A stretch of 64,000 bases of DNA from JAILEN01 sp036723975. GTDB lineage: Bacteria > Bacillota > Clostridia > Lachnospirales > Lachnospiraceae. Of the stretch, positions 45,179 through 53,411 are shown piece after piece. The stretch covers positions 30,401 through 94,400 of the forward strand of contig DAIMGJ010000008.1 in the NCBI GenBank assembly GCA_036723975.1, written 5' to 3'. Numbering within the stretch: the first letter of the stretch is position 1; every line of letters begins with the position of its first letter. Made by a program: the position numbers and the translations under genes. The notes beneath the pieces were generated by a model, which worked only from the letters and a program-made list of their open reading frames with translations, searched no databases and was not told where the DNA came from.

Positions 45179-46036
45179 TTATAGCATATTTAAATACTTA
45201 GCATATTCGTTCTTCGGAATACCAATGGATTCCATCGCCTGCTCTGCAGACAATTTTAAATTTTTCATCAATGCACGTATTGCCTCTAATCGACCCTCCG
45301 TACGTCCCTCCGCACGACCTTCTTCAATCTCGTCCTTCATTAAATCACGAAGTGCATCATTCATGACATTTTCCTCCTTTATTACATCGTAGATTCTTTT
45401 ATTCGCAGTAACACTTACTCGAAGAACAGCATCTATATTTTCTCTATCATCCTTTTCTCTCATTAACGACATCGTTTCAAGAAACATCCTAGCATTTTTC
45501 GCTTCTGCCTTCTCTGACAATATACTTAAACTAAGATGTTCCTCCGGTGTCAGCTGCCCCGTCACAACAATTTGTACAGGAAACAAAAGATTTTTAGTTA
45601 CATAATAAATGCCCGGATACTCTTCCGTAATCTCACACTCTAACGCTTGTAACCGGCCAATCAATTTTGCCGGATATCTTTCTCGCACAAACGTTAAAGT
45701 CAAATCCTCGACTTTTATTTCATCCGCACTTTTTCCTAAGCTTTTGTAGAGACAAATATATGCGATTCCCTTAAAGAACTGATCTATTCCGAGCGAATCG
45801 TTTGGGCTCTTATACTCTATAATATTATGCTTTCGAAATAGTTTTCCAATACTATTTTTAAGTGCAACATCCCGATTTTTTCGGACCACCAGCATATCCA
45901 TCGCCAAAGGCTTCTTGCTAAGCTGATACTCCTGATGAAATTCCAAGAAATCTTTATCCTCGCGGAATTCCAACTCTATGGCTCCATAAAACCCCATGTG
46001 CCACTGCTTCTTTTGTTCCAATTTCCCCATAGGCAT
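45179..46036 (-). CDS. Rpn/PD-(D/E)XK nuclease-transposase-like protein
   Basis: 285 residues, or 283 from ATG at 46030, which is better spaced from AAGGAG. The N-terminus has ELEFREDKDF and a core with MDMLVVRK and IIEYKSPNDSLG, the E-x-K part of a PD-(D/E)XK fold. The C-terminal helical tail has the Gly/Arg/Glu run EEGRAEGRTEGRLEA common in this family. Members are thought to take part in recombination or act against foreign DNA; evidence is limited. No inverted repeats flank it here. Confidence 0.75.
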   Translation of the reverse strand: MPMGKLEQKKQWHMGFYGAIELEFREDKDFLEFHQEYQLSKKPLAMDMLVVRKNRDVALKNSIGKLFRKHNIIEYKSPNDSLGIDQFFKGIAYICLYKSLGKSADEIKVEDLTLTFVRERYPAKLIGRLQALECEITEEYPGIYYVTKNLLFPVQIVVTGQLTPEEHLSLSILSEKAEAKNARMFLETMSLMREKDDRENIDAVLRVSVTANKRIYDVIKEENVMNDALRDLMKDEIEEGRAEGRTEGRLEAIRALMKNLKLSAEQAMESIGIPKNEYAKYLNML

Positions 46037-46083
46037 CTTCTCCTTTCTTATGTGCAGGAGCCAATATGCCTATAGATAAAAAC

Positions 46084-46117
46084 TCCTGCTTAATGAATAA
46101 TTGGGTGATAAGCAGGA
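46084..46117. promoter_or_regulatory. Inverted repeat in intergenic region
   Basis: TCCTGCTTA (46084-46092) and TAAGCAGGA (46109-46117) are perfect inverse copies with a 16-base loop. It lies upstream of the Rpn-like gene and of the small unknown gene. Role unknown. Confidence 0.5.
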
Positions 46118-46137
46118 ATTTCTGACATGACTAAAAT

Positions 46138-46482
46138 ATGAAAATAAATGAAATAACTAATACTATATTGAAATTTTCTGCTTGGGTTCATATTAGCACC
46201 GAAAAGTTCACTTCGCAAGTCAAAAAAGCATTGGAAACCTATTCGAAATGGTATACAGATACCGAATTACAGAAGGAACTGTATCACGACTTAAAGGTTA
46301 TGGATGACGCAAGAAACGGTGTCGATAGCGAAAGCGATTACATTTACACACAGACCTTTGACAGAGATACAGTAAAACAAATCCAAGACGAAATCTTTGC
46401 TGATCCAAGTAAGATGCAGGTAGACTACATCAAGACACAATGGATGGCAGATTACTTCGACGATTCCGCTTGGAAGAAATAA
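46138..46482 (+). CDS. Hypothetical small protein, possibly a remnant
   Basis: 114 residues, acidic, no signal or membrane segment (TYSKWYTDTELQKELYHDLK, QTFDRDTVKQIQDEIFADP). An in-frame stop lies directly upstream and there is no ribosome site, so the 5' end may be lost or the true start is not ATG. A clean hairpin follows the stop, which supports a real 3' end. No family recognised. Confidence 0.4.
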   Translation: MKINEITNTILKFSAWVHISTEKFTSQVKKALETYSKWYTDTELQKELYHDLKVMDDARNGVDSESDYIYTQTFDRDTVKQIQDEIFADPSKMQVDYIKTQWMADYFDDSAWKK

Positions 46483-46490
46483 GTTTGATT

Positions 46491-46515
46491 GAGGCACTTC
46501 AAATTGAAGTGCCTC
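46491..46515. terminator. Perfect 12-pair hairpin after the small unknown gene
   Basis: GAGGCACTTCAA and TTGAAGTGCCTC flank one central base; T-rich sequence (TAATAATTATTT) follows on the plus strand. Confidence 0.7.
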
Positions 46516-46687
46516 TAATAATTATTTGAAAGACGTCCAATTGGAATTTTGTGATTCATCCGCTCCCAACAAAAGACTTGTTCGAGGAGCAGATATTGTT
46601 GCTAATAAGATATACTATTTAACAACATCCGGCCAACAAGATAAATTCAACAAACTTCAAAACATCACTATAACTATTCAACCATAA
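46508..46687 (+). pseudogene. C-terminal fragment resembling a DUF3800 protein
   Basis: An open frame without a start codon (stop TAA at 46685) encodes LKDVQLEFCDSS, then NKRLVRGADIVANKIYYL and a basic tail. This pattern (acidic DS, R-A/G-AD-I-V-A-N) resembles the last 50 residues of DUF3800 proteins. The rest of the gene is absent upstream, where a terminator hairpin overlaps the fragment. Such genes are common in mobile and defence regions. Confidence 0.5.
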
Positions 46688-46710
46688 TAATTTGTTTTGT
46701 TACAAAATAA

Positions 46711-46744
46711 AATCCACCCTTACCATTTCTGGTTTGGATGGATT
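46711..46744. terminator. Likely bidirectional terminator
   Basis: AATCCACCCTTACC and GGTTTGGATGGATT pair with three mismatches around a six-base loop; the minus strand then has TTTATTTTG and the plus strand ATTTGTTTT. Confidence 0.5.
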
Positions 46745-46810
46745 ATTTGTTTTACGTTATAAATTTCTAACTTAATGACATTGCTTTAATAAAAAGTGCC
46801 TCTTTTATCC

Positions 46811-47677
46811 TTAATAATAATTATTACTCCAAATTGGAACCCACACATTATTCCAACCGGTGATCTTAAATTCCCCGGTGCCTTCGACGAGAACGTACTG
46901 CGTTCCAACACCCCACATACCTAATTGCTCGTTGTATTCTTCTACTTCCACCGCTTCATATTCCGCAGGGACTTCATATCCAATCGGCTCGTTTACCCAG
47001 TAACCACCAACTTCTTCGTTGTGCCAGCTTGGTTGAGAAGTAGCTGTTGAAGAAGAACTTCCGCTTTCACCTGTATTTCCCGAAGGAGCGGCAGTAGAAC
47101 CGCTAGGAGAAGGTGAAGGGGTTGGTGTCTTGCTAGGAGTAGTTGAAGAACCGCCGTTACCGGTATTTCCGCTAGGTGTCGAAGAAGAATCACTTGGAGT
47201 CTTGCTTGGCGTACTATCCGTACTTCCTGCATTTCCACTATTGCCATTTCCGTTGTTCGCACTAGCGGATGGTTTTGTGTCATTGGACGCTGATGCTGAT
47301 GCAGGCGAAGTAGTATTCTGTGCAACAGTTTCAGTTGTCTTTGTTTCTTCCTTATCCGTTTTCTTATTGTCCTTGGACTTATCCTTCGACTTAGAATCCG
47401 CAGACTCCTTCTCATCTACCTTCTCATCGGATTCCTCTGCAACAACTTCTTCCTCTGTATCTTCAAAAGCAACTTCACTTTCCTCGGAAGGTTCGATTTC
47501 CGCAACCTCTTCAACAGAAGGTTCTGCAGTTGTATCAACCTTATGAGAGGACTGATATGCAGCCACACCACCGATAGCTCCGACGGCGACCACAAGTGCC
47601 GTAACCGAACTTGCGATGACTTTTCCTTTTACACTCATTGAGGCGAGCTTTTCTATTATTAGCTTTAATCTTTCCAT
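46811..47677 (-). CDS. Membrane-anchored, low-complexity secreted protein
   Basis: 288 residues. A membrane helix (VIASSVTALVVAVGAIGGVAAY) follows a short basic start and acts as an uncleaved or cleaved signal. Then an acidic Glu/Val/Ser stretch, a Lys/Asp-rich section, and about 90 residues of Ser/Thr/Pro/Gly/Asn repeats (SGNTGNGGSSTTPSKTPTP). A folded-looking aromatic C-terminal domain of about 70 residues is rich in Trp and Tyr (GGYWVNEPIGYEVP, WNNVWVPIWSNNYY). It is likely a surface-exposed protein whose stalk crosses the wall. AAGGAG precedes the ATG. Family unknown. Confidence 0.8.
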   Translation of the reverse strand: MERLKLIIEKLASMSVKGKVIASSVTALVVAVGAIGGVAAYQSSHKVDTTAEPSVEEVAEIEPSEESEVAFEDTEEEVVAEESDEKVDEKESADSKSKDKSKDNKKTDKEETKTTETVAQNTTSPASASASNDTKPSASANNGNGNSGNAGSTDSTPSKTPSDSSSTPSGNTGNGGSSTTPSKTPTPSPSPSGSTAAPSGNTGESGSSSSTATSQPSWHNEEVGGYWVNEPIGYEVPAEYEAVEVEEYNEQLGMWGVGTQYVLVEGTGEFKITGWNNVWVPIWSNNYY

Positions 47678-47717
47678 AAATTAATGCTCCTTTTTTCGAA
47701 CCTTTATTGTACCACCT

Positions 47718-47734
47718 CCCCCCCCCCAAAAAAA
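47718..47734. repeat. C10-A7 homopolymer tract
   Basis: Ten C residues followed by seven A residues lie in the 122-base divergent region between the secreted protein gene (minus) and the glycosyltransferase gene (plus). Runs this long of a single base are unusual here and are prone to slipped-strand change. Confidence 0.9.
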
Positions 47735-47799
47735 TCAAGTCTATATTTTATATTTGGGTAGATGTGTAATTGACGTATACAACCTCGAAAGGAACTAAG

Positions 47800-48516
47800 A
47801 TGGGTACAACCGTATGTATGCTGGCACACGGCGAAGCAGACAATTTAAGGATCCTGCTGCCGTTAGTCATTAAATATATAAAAGAAGTGGAAACTGACTA
47901 CGAAATCGTAGTGGTAGATGCACCAACAAAATTGGATAACACAGACGATTTATGTAAGGAGTATGAAAATCAGGGTGTACGGCACGTAAGAAATGCAGGC
48001 GAAGGATTTGGTGACGCATTTCGCACCGGTATTGCTTCCGCAAGTAAAGAAAAGTTTTTGATTATGGATGCAGACGGAAGCCACGATCCACAGTTTATTC
48101 CAAATATTTACAGAGCATTTACACCCGAATGTGATGTTGTAATCGGTTCCCGCTATTGTAAAAGCGGAGAAACTCATGATGCGAAATCCTCCCAGATCAT
48201 GTCTAGAATTCTAAACTTCATCTATCGTATTGTTATGGGTATTAATGGCAGGGATTTATCGACAAACTATCGAATCTACCACACAAAAGATTTAAAAGCT
48301 ATCCATACAAAATGTAAGAACTTTGATATCGAGGAAGAAGTATTACTATTGCTTAAGCTATACAAAAAGCCAAACGATTTTGTATTAAGAGAGAGTCCCA
48401 TTATCTTTGGAAAGCGCATTTATGGGGAATCAAAAAGAAACTACGTGAAATTTATCATAAGTTATATCAGAACTATTTTTTATTTACTCGGTATTCGTTT
48501 TAACAAACAATCATAG
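47800..48516 (+). CDS. Family 2 glycosyltransferase (dolichol/polyprenyl-phosphate sugar synthase-like)
   Basis: 238 residues from ATG at 47800 (AAAGGA ahead); an in-frame TTG at 47770 is rejected. GT-A features are TVCMLAHGEADNL, YEIVVVDAPTKLD, FLIMDADGSHDPQ (DxD) and a family-type FGKRIYGESKRNY end. It has no membrane helix. Enzymes like this make polyprenyl-phosphate sugars that serve as donors for GT-C transferases, and two multi-helix membrane proteins lie directly downstream, so I infer such a donor-user pathway. Confidence 0.88.
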   Translation: MGTTVCMLAHGEADNLRILLPLVIKYIKEVETDYEIVVVDAPTKLDNTDDLCKEYENQGVRHVRNAGEGFGDAFRTGIASASKEKFLIMDADGSHDPQFIPNIYRAFTPECDVVIGSRYCKSGETHDAKSSQIMSRILNFIYRIVMGINGRDLSTNYRIYHTKDLKAIHTKCKNFDIEEEVLLLLKLYKKPNDFVLRESPIIFGKRIYGESKRNYVKFIISYIRTIFYLLGIRFNKQS

Positions 48517-48546
48517 CCTATATCGCAAAAGGAAACTGCACCCACG

Positions 48547-49971
48547 ATGTCAGAAAAAACTCTTAAAATAACAAACAAAATATTATTGGGGCTTTTATTT
48601 ATCACACCACTGTTTTTTGTCATTCCCAAATTGGATTCCGACTTTTGGTTTATCGTAAACCACGGAAGATATATTCTTTCAAACGGATTTCCGACAACCG
48701 AGCCGTTTACCGTACACTCCGAGTATGCCTTTAGTATTCAAAAGTGGTTAACTTGCGTATTATTTTATGGCATTTACGACCACTTTGGAAATATCGGAAT
48801 GTATGTATTTTTGTATGTCGCAAGCGCAGCAACCGAAGGGTTAATGTATTTGATCTTAAAGTATATCTCAAAAAACACCTTTGTATCCGCCGGCATTACT
48901 TCTTTATCAATGCTGATGTTAAACCACGCATTTGTAGTAACTCGCCCGCAGGTATTTAGTTACATCTTTATCCTATTAGAGATTTACTTCTTGGAGAGAT
49001 ATGTAAGAACAAATAATTGGAAAAACTTGATTGCACTTCCTGTAATCAGCTTTTTGTATATGCAGTTCCACTCAACCCAGTGGATCATGTTGTTTATTAT
49101 CTTGCTTTGCTACCTCTGTGATTTTTCTTTCATCAAAATCGAAAGAATTAAGAGTGGAGAGGTAAAGAAGTTACCAATCGCACTTTCCATCATTCCAATG
49201 GTAGTAGCAGGAGCAATCAATCCATACGGAGTCGATACATTTTTATACATTTATCGTTCTTTAACAGATAATAGCCATTATTCGGGAATACTGGAATGCC
49301 AACCGGCAGATATTCGTACCGCTTGGATTTTCGCACCTGGTCTTGTGTTCTTCGTCTATGGTTTATGGAAGAACAAAGCTATTTCCTTGCGCTTTCTTTA
49401 TTTGGCACTTGGAACATTTGCAATGGCGATAATTGCCATTCGAAATGAATCTTATGCAATCTTGGGCTTAGCAATTGCTTCGGTAGACATTTGGAAAGAC
49501 TTTCAATATTCGGAAGATCAAAAGAAGATGAAGCAGACTATATTTCCACTAATCATCGGTTGTATAACCATTTCTTGTATCGGATTAAACCGTTTGGCAA
49601 ATCCGTTAAAGGATACCAATGAGGCGGTCATTGATGTGGTAAATGTAATGAGTGAAAACGTAACTCCTTCCGACAACGTCAGGGTATTTACTCCTCTTAA
49701 TGTTGGCGCATATGCAGAATGGATGGGATATACGACCTACATTGATGCACGAACCGAAGTGTTTGCACAATCCATAAACCAGACCGAAAACACCTTTGAA
49801 GAATATCGCACATTCTTAAACGGGAAAGTCGCCATCGAAGAAATGCAAGAAAAGTATAACTTTGATTATTACATTGTCTCGTCAACAGATGCCGTACAAT
49901 TACTGTTTTTTAATAGCGGCTATACTTTGATGTATCAGAACAACGCCTATTATGTATTTCAAGCCAATTAA
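48547..49971 (+). CDS. Polytopic membrane protein, GT-C-like
   Basis: 474 residues, about eleven membrane segments up to residue 370, then a soluble C-terminal part of 100 residues (NVRVFTPLNVGAYAEW, TYIDARTEVFAQSIN). The start LDSDFWFIVNHGRYIL with GFPTTEPFT looks like the first extracytoplasmic loop of GT-C transferases (acidic residue then a Trp and a Gly-Arg). It would use a polyprenyl-linked sugar outside the membrane. It lies 30 bases after the GT2 gene. Assignment rests on motif similarity only. Confidence 0.65.
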   Translation: MSEKTLKITNKILLGLLFITPLFFVIPKLDSDFWFIVNHGRYILSNGFPTTEPFTVHSEYAFSIQKWLTCVLFYGIYDHFGNIGMYVFLYVASAATEGLMYLILKYISKNTFVSAGITSLSMLMLNHAFVVTRPQVFSYIFILLEIYFLERYVRTNNWKNLIALPVISFLYMQFHSTQWIMLFIILLCYLCDFSFIKIERIKSGEVKKLPIALSIIPMVVAGAINPYGVDTFLYIYRSLTDNSHYSGILECQPADIRTAWIFAPGLVFFVYGLWKNKAISLRFLYLALGTFAMAIIAIRNESYAILGLAIASVDIWKDFQYSEDQKKMKQTIFPLIIGCITISCIGLNRLANPLKDTNEAVIDVVNVMSENVTPSDNVRVFTPLNVGAYAEWMGYTTYIDARTEVFAQSINQTENTFEEYRTFLNGKVAIEEMQEKYNFDYYIVSSTDAVQLLFFNSGYTLMYQNNAYYVFQAN

Positions 49972-49980
49972 AGGAAAACT

Positions 49981-51156
49981 ATGAATAGAATAAAAAAACT
50001 TCTTAACGATTATAAGTTTTATATTTTCGCCATTATATCCACTTTATTTTGGGTGTTTTTGTCACATTACCGCTATGCCAAACACTTATCACTTGATTCA
50101 ATGAACGCAGAAGTGCTTTTGTTTAATTACAGCTACGGATTCATTCCAAGGGCACTCATTGGACATATTTATTTCTTGCTTGGTGGAACCAACGATATCA
50201 AACAGGTCCTTTGCTTTCTAATCGTTATGCATATCGTGTTATCACTTTGCATCATTGCATTATGGATGTTGATTTTGCGGAAAGTACCGGATTTTCGATA
50301 TAAAAGGGTTACTTCTTTCTTTGTCTTGTTTGGACTGATTGCGTCCTTTAGCGGACGAGCAAACCTTGGCAGAAGCGATCAACTTCTGATTGTTATCGCA
50401 TTTCTTTCCATTGTATTTTTAATATACGATAAATACTTGTTTTTACTTCCGATTCTTGCGATTATCGGAAGTTGCACCCACGAAGGATTTACATTCCTAT
50501 ATGCAAATGTATTGCTTGTGGGATTACTCTATAAGTATGCAACAACAAATAAGTTCAAATACCTTATCTCTTTCTTTTTCACGTTTCTTTGCGTGTGCAT
50601 ATTCTTCTTGTATTTTGCCTTTGTGGGGAATCATAACGAGCTTGCTTACAACACCATAAGCGAACTTTCCAAAGAAATGATGGGATACGGATATTACGAG
50701 GAGTTCTTATCCGCAGAATTTCTTGGGGTAAATCTCTTTAAGCATGAACTGGTTGCCAGGCCAAGAGCCTTCTTTGAGTTTGGATTATGGATTTTGTTTT
50801 TATACCCCTTTGTAAAAAGAGTTGTCGGTTACGTCATTTCTCTTTGTAAAACCAAGGAGTTCGAACATCTTTTGATGGCAATGGGTATTCTTACATTGCT
50901 TCCGGAGTATCTTTTGAAGTTGGATTTTGGTCGCTGGACTATGGCGTTGCTTATCTATCTGGTTCTAATTACATTGCTTGCACTTTCAAGCGACGACAAA
51001 ATCGTAGAAGTACTAATAACTCCCATTTTTAACAATTGGGTCGATAAAGAAAAACTTCATGGAAAAATCGGTTACTGCATCACTTCCCCATTCGCAGCAC
51101 AGGCGATGTGTGAAGCGACATTACTTATCTTTGCATACGTAACAAAACTGATTTAA
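49981..51156 (+). CDS. Polytopic membrane protein of unknown function
   Basis: 391 residues with about ten membrane segments and no signal peptide. The first loop has SMNAEVLLFNYSYGFIPRALIGH, and a mid loop RANLGRSDQL. It begins 9 bases after the GT-C-like gene with AAAGGA ahead, so it belongs to the same three-gene unit. It may be a polymerase, flippase or further transferase for a surface glycan; no family is recognised. Confidence 0.7.
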   Translation: MNRIKKLLNDYKFYIFAIISTLFWVFLSHYRYAKHLSLDSMNAEVLLFNYSYGFIPRALIGHIYFLLGGTNDIKQVLCFLIVMHIVLSLCIIALWMLILRKVPDFRYKRVTSFFVLFGLIASFSGRANLGRSDQLLIVIAFLSIVFLIYDKYLFLLPILAIIGSCTHEGFTFLYANVLLVGLLYKYATTNKFKYLISFFFTFLCVCIFFLYFAFVGNHNELAYNTISELSKEMMGYGYYEEFLSAEFLGVNLFKHELVARPRAFFEFGLWILFLYPFVKRVVGYVISLCKTKEFEHLLMAMGILTLLPEYLLKLDFGRWTMALLIYLVLITLLALSSDDKIVEVLITPIFNNWVDKEKLHGKIGYCITSPFAAQAMCEATLLIFAYVTKLI

Positions 51157-51157
51157 T

Positions 51158-52363
51158 CTATTTTTCAAATTGTATACGCCCGGCCTCGTAAGCCTCTGTA
51201 ATATCATTGATAAAGACATAATAAATGTCTCCAAAGTCATCCGAATGAGAAAAATGGCCATAGTCATCTACCCAGCGAATTGAGCCATCCTTTCGAACAA
51301 TCCTGTAAATTACATGATCCATACCGTCGCTTTCTTCGGAATTTATCTGGTCATCAATGGATTCTTGAATTCTTTCAAAATCCTCCTTATACACCATTCC
51401 CTCAAAATTGCCGCCGGTGAGTTCTTTAAACTCCGCATTTGTGGTACAGCCGTAAATATCCAAAACAACCCGGTTATAATAAATCAGTTCCCGGCTTTCG
51501 TCCTCTTGATAAATGAAAAAGCCTCCCGGAATCACCTCTGCCATTTGTCGAATGATTGGCATTGTATACTTGGTAAGGGTAAAGCTGTCCGCATAACGGG
51601 CACGTTTTCTTGCTACCGGCTCATTATCATCCTCCTCGATTACAAGCTGGCTAGCATAATATCTCTGCTTTTCCTCATACATACGTCTGTCGGCAACATC
51701 AATCAGTTCCTCCATCATGGCATTCGGAAACTCATAGCGGTCTGCCTTTCCCATCGCAATCCTGATTCCCTGAACGTAGGAGCCCTTCCAGTTTAAAAGT
51801 GCCTCCTCAAGTTCTTTCTTTTTTTCAAGGAATTCATTGTGACTCATGGCCGCTATTACAACAAACTCATCTCCTCCGGGTCGAAAGCATCTGCCATAAT
51901 CGCGAAAGGTTTTTTTTATACACTCTGCCGTCCCGATAATCAGCTCATCACCTGCCACATGGCCAAAAATATCATTGGTCTTTTTCAGTCCGTTTGCATC
52001 CATCATCAGTACAAACAGACTGGACTCCGCCGTTCCTTTTTCTATGCTCTCATTTAAAGAAGCCAGATAGTCCTCATAAGAACTGCGATTGCCAAGACTG
52101 GTCATCCGGTCAGAATACGCAATGCTTTTTACTTTTTCAAATTCAGTCTTTGCGCGAAAAACCCCCCAAAGATTTAAAATCAGATATGCCGTAAAAAGAA
52201 CTATATATACTGCTACCGCAACCACAACCCATGTGGTCATCCGCCCTTTTAAGGCGGATGTAAAAACGGCAATCCCAAGTGTAATGGATAAAACCGTCAA
52301 CACTAAAAGTAAAAAACCGTTAATAATGCGAAACAGCCAATGTTTTCGAATTGTCTCTATCAT
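51158..52363 (-). CDS. GGDEF diguanylate cyclase with C-terminal PAS domain
   Basis: 401 residues. Two membrane helices (about 15-37 and 42-62), a GGDEF domain (about 80-245) with intact RPGGDEFVV active site, and a PAS domain with PAC-like end (about 265-395: YQEDESRELIYYNRVVLDIYG, YRIVRKDGSIRWVDDYG). The usual order is PAS before GGDEF. The inhibitory RxxD site five residues before GGDEF is absent (it reads RDYG). It should make cyclic di-GMP from two GTP. It is convergent with the membrane protein gene and likely separate from the operon at 52381. Confidence 0.92.
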   Translation of the reverse strand: MIETIRKHWLFRIINGFLLLVLTVLSITLGIAVFTSALKGRMTTWVVVAVAVYIVLFTAYLILNLWGVFRAKTEFEKVKSIAYSDRMTSLGNRSSYEDYLASLNESIEKGTAESSLFVLMMDANGLKKTNDIFGHVAGDELIIGTAECIKKTFRDYGRCFRPGGDEFVVIAAMSHNEFLEKKKELEEALLNWKGSYVQGIRIAMGKADRYEFPNAMMEELIDVADRRMYEEKQRYYASQLVIEEDDNEPVARKRARYADSFTLTKYTMPIIRQMAEVIPGGFFIYQEDESRELIYYNRVVLDIYGCTTNAEFKELTGGNFEGMVYKEDFERIQESIDDQINSEESDGMDHVIYRIVRKDGSIRWVDDYGHFSHSDDFGDIYYVFINDITEAYEAGRIQFEK

Positions 52364-52380
52364 ATCTTTTTCCCTTTTTT

Positions 52381-53400
52381 CTACTTTCCTGCGGCATCAT
52401 TGTATCGTGCGGTTTCTTTATCCCAGATACGGGATAACGCCGCATCATCCCGTCGGTCGCTGGCTCCATGTTCCAAAAGAATGGGGCCGATGTAGTGGGA
52501 AAGTTTTTCCGCACCGGATAAATTCATGTGAAGTCCGCCGTCATAGGTGTCGGTGTTGTAATCCACTTTCGTTTCATCCTGATGCTCCAAGAAATTGATA
52601 TAGGTCAAATTATACTTTGACGCATAATCTTCCACCTGGGCCTCATACTCGTCATACCAGTATGGATACAAACTTGGGGCTTTGATTAACACAAGCTCAA
52701 TGTCATTTTCTTCGCATAGTGTGCGAATTTTATCCATGTATTCCCATGCCTTATCACCAAAGGAATAATCCTCCATGGGACGCCCCTCCGGAACATCCTT
52801 TGCCGGCAATACATCTGTACGCATATAATAGCCGTTAAAGGTAATGGGCTTCGTTTGAAACATATATTTCACATCATCCGATGTTAATTCTTTCCAACGA
52901 TCGTGATAACGCAAAATCGGAAAAACATAATCGATAAAATGCTCATCCTTTGTCATAGACGCATTGATGGAACCCACTTTTGCTCTGCTCCATTTCATGC
53001 CTTCCAAAGTCATACGATTATACGCCTCAGACTGGGACTCATCGTATTGCAAGGACTGAATGTTAAATACCACAACCTTTGGTTTGTGATACCGAAGGGT
53101 GTCTTCCAAAAGATAATAAGACTGCCAAATATACTGCTGCGCACTTCCTCGGATGTAACTGTTGATTCCGTACTCGTTCCAAAGTGCAACGGGAGAAAAG
53201 TTTTCATAGACTTCGCAGTCCCCTACAAAGATGACATCAAAGTCTTTGTTTTCCTCACGATAATACTCGGAAACAAAGGCGCCTTCCACAATACCGGTAA
53301 TATACTTCGGCACCAAAAGGCGTTGCAGCAAGTACAAGATTATAAATAAAACCAAACCCACAGCAATCACGCGCCGAAGGATTACGCTTTTTTTCATCAA
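52381..53400 (-). CDS. DltD-like SGNH protein with Cys at the nucleophile site
   Basis: 339 residues. An N-terminal signal-anchor (VIAVGLVLFIILYLLQRLLV) is followed by an extracellular SGNH-like domain. Block I reads FVGDCEVYENFSP instead of GDS/GSS, placing Cys at the nucleophile position; a late DGGLHMNLSGAEKL gives the Asp and His. It is the final gene of the dlt-like operon, 11 bases after the MBOAT gene, as DltD follows DltB. I infer that it accepts the acyl group from the MBOAT protein and passes it to a surface polymer. Confidence 0.8.
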   Translation of the reverse strand: MMKKSVILRRVIAVGLVLFIILYLLQRLLVPKYITGIVEGAFVSEYYREENKDFDVIFVGDCEVYENFSPVALWNEYGINSYIRGSAQQYIWQSYYLLEDTLRYHKPKVVVFNIQSLQYDESQSEAYNRMTLEGMKWSRAKVGSINASMTKDEHFIDYVFPILRYHDRWKELTSDDVKYMFQTKPITFNGYYMRTDVLPAKDVPEGRPMEDYSFGDKAWEYMDKIRTLCEENDIELVLIKAPSLYPYWYDEYEAQVEDYASKYNLTYINFLEHQDETKVDYNTDTYDGGLHMNLSGAEKLSHYIGPILLEHGASDRRDDAALSRIWDKETARYNDAAGK

Positions 53401-53411
53401 TAATTCTCCAT

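Noticed and set aside
46993..47415. Long minus frame of Arg/Leu/His-rich repeats
   Set aside because: It is an out-of-frame reading of the Ser/Thr/Pro/Gly repeat of the secreted protein at 46811-47677 and has no ribosome site.
47718..47734. Homopolymer as part of a repeat array or CRISPR
   Set aside because: Single tract only; no repeated spacer structure anywhere in the window.
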